Below are positions 6,872 through 10,413 of a stretch of DNA of 10,413 nucleotides, piece by piece. The DNA lies in NCBI GenBank assembly GCA_007133055.1, contig SLNM01000141.1:1-10413 (forward strand), written 5' to 3'. Position 1 is the stretch's first letter. The number at the start of each line of letters is the position of its first letter. A program made the position numbers and the translations under genes. Source of the stretch: Lentisphaeria bacterium (GTDB lineage Bacteria > Verrucomicrobiota > Lentisphaeria > Oligosphaerales > PUNB01). The notes under the pieces are model-generated. The model was not told the DNA's origin. It worked only from the letters and a program-made list of their open reading frames with translations, and searched no databases.

Positions 6872-7903
6872 ATGATTCCACTGGCCGTTGACGCAATGGG
6901 TGGCGATTTCGCTCCCCGCAACATTATCGAAGGCACGGGTCTGGCACTTGATTCACAGCCCCGCATAGGGCCTGTGTTTCTAGTCGGCGACCAAGCGCAA
7001 ATCGAGGCGGAGCTGGAGCGCATCGGCAGAGTTGACGACGATAGGATTAAGATTGTCCACTCCGAGCAAGTGGTGGGCATGACCGAATCCCCGGCGGCGG
7101 CCATCCGCAGCAAGCCCGACTCGTCGATCGCCATGGCGGTGGACTTGGTCAAGAAGGGGCAGGCCATGGCCATGGTCAGTGCCGGTCACACGGGCGCGGC
7201 GGTGGCCTCCTCGGTTTTGAAGCTGCGACCTTTGCCGGGCATCGAAAGACCGGCCATCGCCACTGTTTTTCCCGGACCGAGAAAGCAGTTTCTGATGCTC
7301 GACGCCGGCGCCAGCGTTGATTGCCGGAGCCAGCATTTGGCGCAGTTCGCCGTGATGGGAGAAATTTACAGCCGCTATATTCTAAACATCGACAACCCGC
7401 GCGTCGCCCTGCTTAACATTGGCGAGGAAGCCAGCAAAGGCAACGAACAGGTCAAGGAGGCCCACCATCTGCTTGAGAGCCTCCGCAAGCGGGGTCTTAA
7501 CTTTGTCGGCAACATTCAAGGCAGCAACATGTTCGATGATCTGTGCGATGTTCTGGTTTGCGATGGATTTGTCGGCAACATCACCCTCAAGTGCAGCGAA
7601 GGCACAGCCCGTTTCATCAGTAATTTTCTCAATCAATATCTTCGCAAGAACTGGTGCCGCCGTCTCGGGGCATTGCTTTCCCGCAACGCCTTCCGCGACT
7701 TAAAGGCGATCGCCGACCAGTCCGAGTATGGCGGAGCACCTCTGCTCGGGGTCAACGGTATCTGTATCATTGGTCATGGCTCATCTTGCAGTAACGCCGT
7801 GGCCAATGCCCTGCGTGTGGCCGGTGAAGCGGTGGAGCAGCAAATCAGCCAGCATATACTTGAGCGCATGAGCGAACTGCAAATCGGCAACCGCAAGTCC
7901 TAA
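6872..7903 (+). CDS. plsX: Phosphate acyltransferase PlsX
   Basis: PlsX is a peripheral membrane enzyme that converts acyl-ACP and phosphate to acyl-phosphate, the donor for PlsY in making lysophosphatidic acid. The 343-residue product has the family's standard length and begins with the hallmark AVDAMGGDFAP (5-15). Further family blocks are SAGHTGA, RPAIATVFP, LDAGAS, LLNIGEEASKGNE, NIQGSNMF, VCDGFVGNITLK, and the C-terminal APLLGVNGICIIGHGSS. The Shine-Dalgarno is weak (CGGA at 6862-6865, with AGGG farther off at 6853-6856), so translation may depend on ribosomes leaving rpmF, 33 bases upstream. It is followed 33 bases later by fabH. Confidence 0.98.
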   Translation: MIPLAVDAMGGDFAPRNIIEGTGLALDSQPRIGPVFLVGDQAQIEAELERIGRVDDDRIKIVHSEQVVGMTESPAAAIRSKPDSSIAMAVDLVKKGQAMAMVSAGHTGAAVASSVLKLRPLPGIERPAIATVFPGPRKQFLMLDAGASVDCRSQHLAQFAVMGEIYSRYILNIDNPRVALLNIGEEASKGNEQVKEAHHLLESLRKRGLNFVGNIQGSNMFDDLCDVLVCDGFVGNITLKCSEGTARFISNFLNQYLRKNWCRRLGALLSRNAFRDLKAIADQSEYGGAPLLGVNGICIIGHGSSCSNAVANALRVAGEAVEQQISQHILERMSELQIGNRKS

Positions 7904-7936
7904 ACGCGGGAAAGCGCGGGCAAACTGAGGATCGTC

Positions 7937-8932
7937 ATGAAATCTTTTGGGGTAACCATCACCGGCACGGGTTCGTACACACCGGAGCGGGTGCTTACCA
8001 ACCATGACCTGGAGCAAATGGTCGACACCTCGGACGAATGGATTCAGGCTCGAACCGGGATCAGGGAGCGCCGGATTGCCGCCCCCGAGCAGACTACTTC
8101 CGACCTCGCCTGCGCAGCCGCCAAGCAGGCTCTGCAACAGGCAAAATTAGACCCCGAAGAACTCGACCTGATCATCGTCGCCACCATTTCGCCCGACCGG
8201 CCATTCCCCAACACCGCCTGCTTCGTGCAGAAAAAATTGAAGGCCGACCAGTCCGCATGTTTTTCCATTGAAGCCGCCTGTTCCGGTTTTATATACGCGA
8301 TGCAGGCGGCCAACGGCCTGATTCGCACCGGCCTGGCGCGTCGGGCTCTGATTGTCGGTGCCGAAAAAATTTCAATGACCGTTGACTGGCAGGATCGCAA
8401 CACCTGCGTTTTGTTCGGCGACGGTGCCGGGGCAATGATTTTGGAGCGAACCGACGATCCGGCCAAGAATGTCTGCCTGGCGGCTGACATGGGTTCCGAC
8501 GGCACCTACACCGATTTGCTTACCGTGCCCGGGGGAGGCAGTGAAAAACCGCCCAGCCATGAGATGCTGGAAGAAGGGTTGCAATACTTGAAAATGGAGG
8601 GTCGTGAAGTTTTCAAGCTGGCTGTGAATGCCATGGTAAACTCGGCCTCCGCCGTCCTGCAAAAAGCTGGTTTGAAGGGTGAAAGTCTCCGCTGGCTGGT
8701 TCCGCATCAGGCCAACACCCGCATTATTCAGGCCGTCGGCAAGCGTCTTGGGGTGCCGGAGGACAAGGTGTTCATGAATCTGGAACATTACGGAAATACT
8801 TCCGCCGCCACTATTCCAATCTGTTTGAACGAATTGAATCGGGGCGGCCATCTGCAGACTGGGGATTTGGTTCTGGTTGTCGCCTTCGGTGCCGGGCTGA
8901 CCTGGGGTGCGGCTCTGCTGCGCTGGCCATGA
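7937..8932 (+). CDS. fabH: Beta-ketoacyl-ACP synthase III
   Basis: FabH condenses acetyl-CoA (or another short acyl-CoA) with malonyl-ACP to start fatty-acid chains. The 331-residue product has the full catalytic triad: Cys115 in EAACSGF, His257 in VPHQANTRI and Asn287 in HYGNTSAATIP. The N-terminal DTSDEWIQARTGIRERR, the VLFGDGAGA block and the C-terminal AFGAGLTWGAAL are also typical of FabH. The start has GAGGA at 7927-7931, five bases before the ATG. Whether it prefers straight or branched primers cannot be told from this reading. It sits 33 bases after plsX and 28 before fabD, clearly in one transcription unit. Confidence 0.98.
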   Translation: MKSFGVTITGTGSYTPERVLTNHDLEQMVDTSDEWIQARTGIRERRIAAPEQTTSDLACAAAKQALQQAKLDPEELDLIIVATISPDRPFPNTACFVQKKLKADQSACFSIEAACSGFIYAMQAANGLIRTGLARRALIVGAEKISMTVDWQDRNTCVLFGDGAGAMILERTDDPAKNVCLAADMGSDGTYTDLLTVPGGGSEKPPSHEMLEEGLQYLKMEGREVFKLAVNAMVNSASAVLQKAGLKGESLRWLVPHQANTRIIQAVGKRLGVPEDKVFMNLEHYGNTSAATIPICLNELNRGGHLQTGDLVLVVAFGAGLTWGAALLRWP

Positions 8933-8960
8933 TCAGCCTAACGAAGAGGATTCATAAGGG

Positions 8961-9893
8961 ATGATTAATCAACGCATAGGCTTAATGTTTGCCGGTCAGG
9001 GAGCGCAGTATCCTGGCATGGGCCGGGACTTGGCGGAGAATTTCTCGGCTGCCCGTCAAGTTTTCGCGGAATCGGACCGGATTCTGCAAAGACCCATATC
9101 CGCGCTCTGCCACAGCGGTTCAGCCGAGGAGCTGACTGACACCGCCAACTGCCAACCCGCCATCTACGCCGTCAGCATCGCCTGCCTGGAAGCACTGCGC
9201 GAGAGAACCGGGAACCGTCTGAACCCGGCAGTGTGCGCCGGGCTCAGCCTGGGCGAGTTTGCGGCACTGCATGCGGCCGCCGCCATTTCCTTTGCCACCG
9301 GCCTGCAACTTCTCGGGCAGCGCGGCAAACTGATGGCCGAGGCCTGCCGCGAAACCCATGGAACCATGGCCGCTGTGCTCAACGCAGAGCAGGAAACCGT
9401 CGAACAAGTTTGCCGTCAATGCGGGATTGATGTTGCCAACTACAATTGTCCCGGGCAATTGGTGGTAAGCGGTGAAAAAGACCAGGTGGAAAATGCCATT
9501 GCCGAGCTTGGAAACCAGGGAATCAGCCGGGTCGTACCGCTCTCCGTCGCCGGTGCTTTCCATTCGCGTCTGATGCGCGGCGCCGCCCGGAGCTTCGCGC
9601 CGCTGCTTGATTCGGCGGAGATCATGGCGCCAAGCTGCCCCGTGGCCCAGAACGCCACCGGCCAGCCAGCCACAAAGCCGGAGAGAATCAAGGAAAACCT
9701 GAAAAAGCAGGTGGACGGCAGTGTCCTCTGGGAAAGCTGTGTTCGCGACATGATGGCGCGGACGGACCTGCTTCTGGAAATGGGCCCGGGCTCGGCTTTG
9801 TGCGGATTCGTCCGGCGCATTGACCGCAACTTTCCGGCATACCCGGTCGGAACCGCCGAACAGGTCGAGTCGGTGGCAGGTATGTTAGCCTGA
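8961..9893 (+). CDS. fabD: Malonyl-CoA:ACP transacylase
   Basis: FabD moves malonyl from CoA to ACP, supplying the two-carbon donor for FabH and the elongating synthases. The 310-residue product has GQGAQ at 12-16, the nucleophile Ser96 in GLSLGE, Arg121 in GQRGKLM, His201 in GAFHSRL and Gln250 in KKQVDGSVLW, matching the four active-site positions of the family. The residue before the serine is Leu instead of the common His (GHSLGE); the Leu form is also known in this family. AGAGGA at 8945-8950 serves as ribosome binding site. It ends 143 bases before fabG, the widest spacing in this operon. Confidence 0.97.
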   Translation: MINQRIGLMFAGQGAQYPGMGRDLAENFSAARQVFAESDRILQRPISALCHSGSAEELTDTANCQPAIYAVSIACLEALRERTGNRLNPAVCAGLSLGEFAALHAAAAISFATGLQLLGQRGKLMAEACRETHGTMAAVLNAEQETVEQVCRQCGIDVANYNCPGQLVVSGEKDQVENAIAELGNQGISRVVPLSVAGAFHSRLMRGAARSFAPLLDSAEIMAPSCPVAQNATGQPATKPERIKENLKKQVDGSVLWESCVRDMMARTDLLLEMGPGSALCGFVRRIDRNFPAYPVGTAEQVESVAGMLA

Positions 9894-9939
9894 TTGTCGT
9901 TTTTTTTGCGTTCAGACGAACCGAGCCGTGAGAAGGATT

Positions 9940-10005
9940 ATGAAAGAGTCCGCCGTCGTCGCCGCCGCGCTTGTCGACCGGAACGCTATCTTCACTTTTC
10001 ACTGA
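9940..10005 (+). CDS. Possible 21-codon ORF between fabD and fabG
   Basis: An ATG at 9940 opens MKESAVVAAALVDRNAIFTFH and stops at TGA 10003-10005. AGAAGGA (9931-9937) lies directly upstream but only two bases from the ATG, closer than usual. The peptide is not recognised. It starts after a T8 run (9900-9907) and ends 31 bases before fabG. It might be a small leader that couples translation to fabG, or plain chance; the weak spacing and lack of a known family make chance more likely. Confidence 0.2.
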   Translation: MKESAVVAAALVDRNAIFTFH

Positions 10006-10036
10006 CTGGTTACGAAACCGAACAGGAGTTGCCTAA

Positions 10037-10413
10037 ATGAAAGTACTGGAAGAAAAAGTAGCCCTGGTCACCGGCGGTGCCCGCGGCATTGGCAGGGCCA
10101 TTGGTCTGGAGCTGGCGGCGGCCGGTGCCGCCATTGCCGTAGCCGACATCGATCATTCCGAAGCCAGTCGGGCCGCGGCCGAATTACGCGAGCAAGGCTT
10201 CAAGGCAGGCGCCCACGCCGCCAATGTGGCTTTGGCCTCCGAAGCCGAGTCCATGATCCGGGAAGTGCTCGAGGAGCATGGTCGAATTGACATACTGGTC
10301 AACAACGCCGGCATAACCCGGGACAACCTGATTATGCGTATGAAGGAAAGTGAATGGGACAGCGTCATTGCGGTCAACCTCAAAGGTGTTTTCAACTGCC
10401 TCAAGGCGGTAAC
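10037..10413 (+). CDS. fabG: 3-oxoacyl-ACP reductase, 3'-truncated by window edge
   Basis: FabG reduces 3-oxoacyl-ACP to 3-hydroxyacyl-ACP, the first reduction of each elongation cycle. The 125 visible residues show the short-chain dehydrogenase fold: TGGARGIGRA (12-21) for dinucleotide binding, NNAG at 89-92, and VNLKGVFN containing the conserved Asn114. The catalytic Ser, Tyr and Lys lie past the window end, so they cannot be checked. AGGAG at 10024-10028 fixes the ATG at 10037. An Asp at 37, just after the second strand, is the position that in this superfamily often favours NADH over NADPH, although Arg16 in the glycine motif points to NADPH. FabG rather than another reductase is supported by the position behind fabD. 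Confidence 0.93.
   Translation, partial: MKVLEEKVALVTGGARGIGRAIGLELAAAGAAIAVADIDHSEASRAAAELREQGFKAGAHAANVALASEAESMIREVLEEHGRIDILVNNAGITRDNLIMRMKESEWDSVIAVNLKGVFNCLKAV

Noticed and set aside
9877..9907. Intrinsic terminator after fabD
   Set aside because: The T8 run is good, but the only stem before it (CAGG/CCTG) is four pairs and separated from the Ts by seven bases.

Overview
The window is bacterial chromosomal DNA made up mostly of housekeeping genes, all read on the + strand. It opens inside recA and closes inside fabG. Dense coding, Shine-Dalgarno sites and standard bacterial lipid genes show a bacterium. The membrane protein after recA looks like that of a diderm, because its large domain would sit outside the cytoplasmic membrane. 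The recA sequence and the gene order would fit a PVC-group bacterium (Lentisphaerota or Kiritimatiellota type) or a deltaproteobacterium-like lineage. This is an impression from reading, not a placement.

Layout. 1-842: recA, missing its 5' end. 964-3849: an unrecognised 961-residue membrane protein with one N-terminal and two internal membrane helices and a C-terminal HEAT-like domain. 3850-4426: the only long gap, AT-richer than its surroundings at the left, with two hairpins in a row and a candidate extended -10 promoter just before era. 4427-5377: era, the ribosome-assembly GTPase. 5378-5546: a short gap packed with symmetry: a tandem 10-bp repeat, an 18-bp perfect palindrome and a REP-like hairpin whose foot touches the coaD ribosome binding site. 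5547-6071: coaD. 6127-10413: a tight run of yceD-family (DUF177), rpmF, plsX, fabH, fabD and fabG (cut by the window edge), with a possible 21-codon ORF between fabD and fabG.

How the genes work together. From coaD onward the theme is CoA and fatty-acid or phospholipid synthesis. CoaD makes dephospho-CoA. FabD loads malonyl groups onto ACP. FabH starts chains. FabG does the first reduction of each cycle. PlsX turns acyl-ACP into acyl-phosphate for phospholipid synthesis. The DUF177-rpmF pair (23S rRNA/L32 related) in front of plsX is a widely conserved link between ribosome and membrane synthesis. recA (recombination) and era (30S maturation) are not functionally tied to it by anything visible here.

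I see no CRISPR array, tRNA, rRNA, transposase, phage gene or defence system. The parts least explained by known families are the 961-residue membrane protein and the repeats in the two gaps that flank era.
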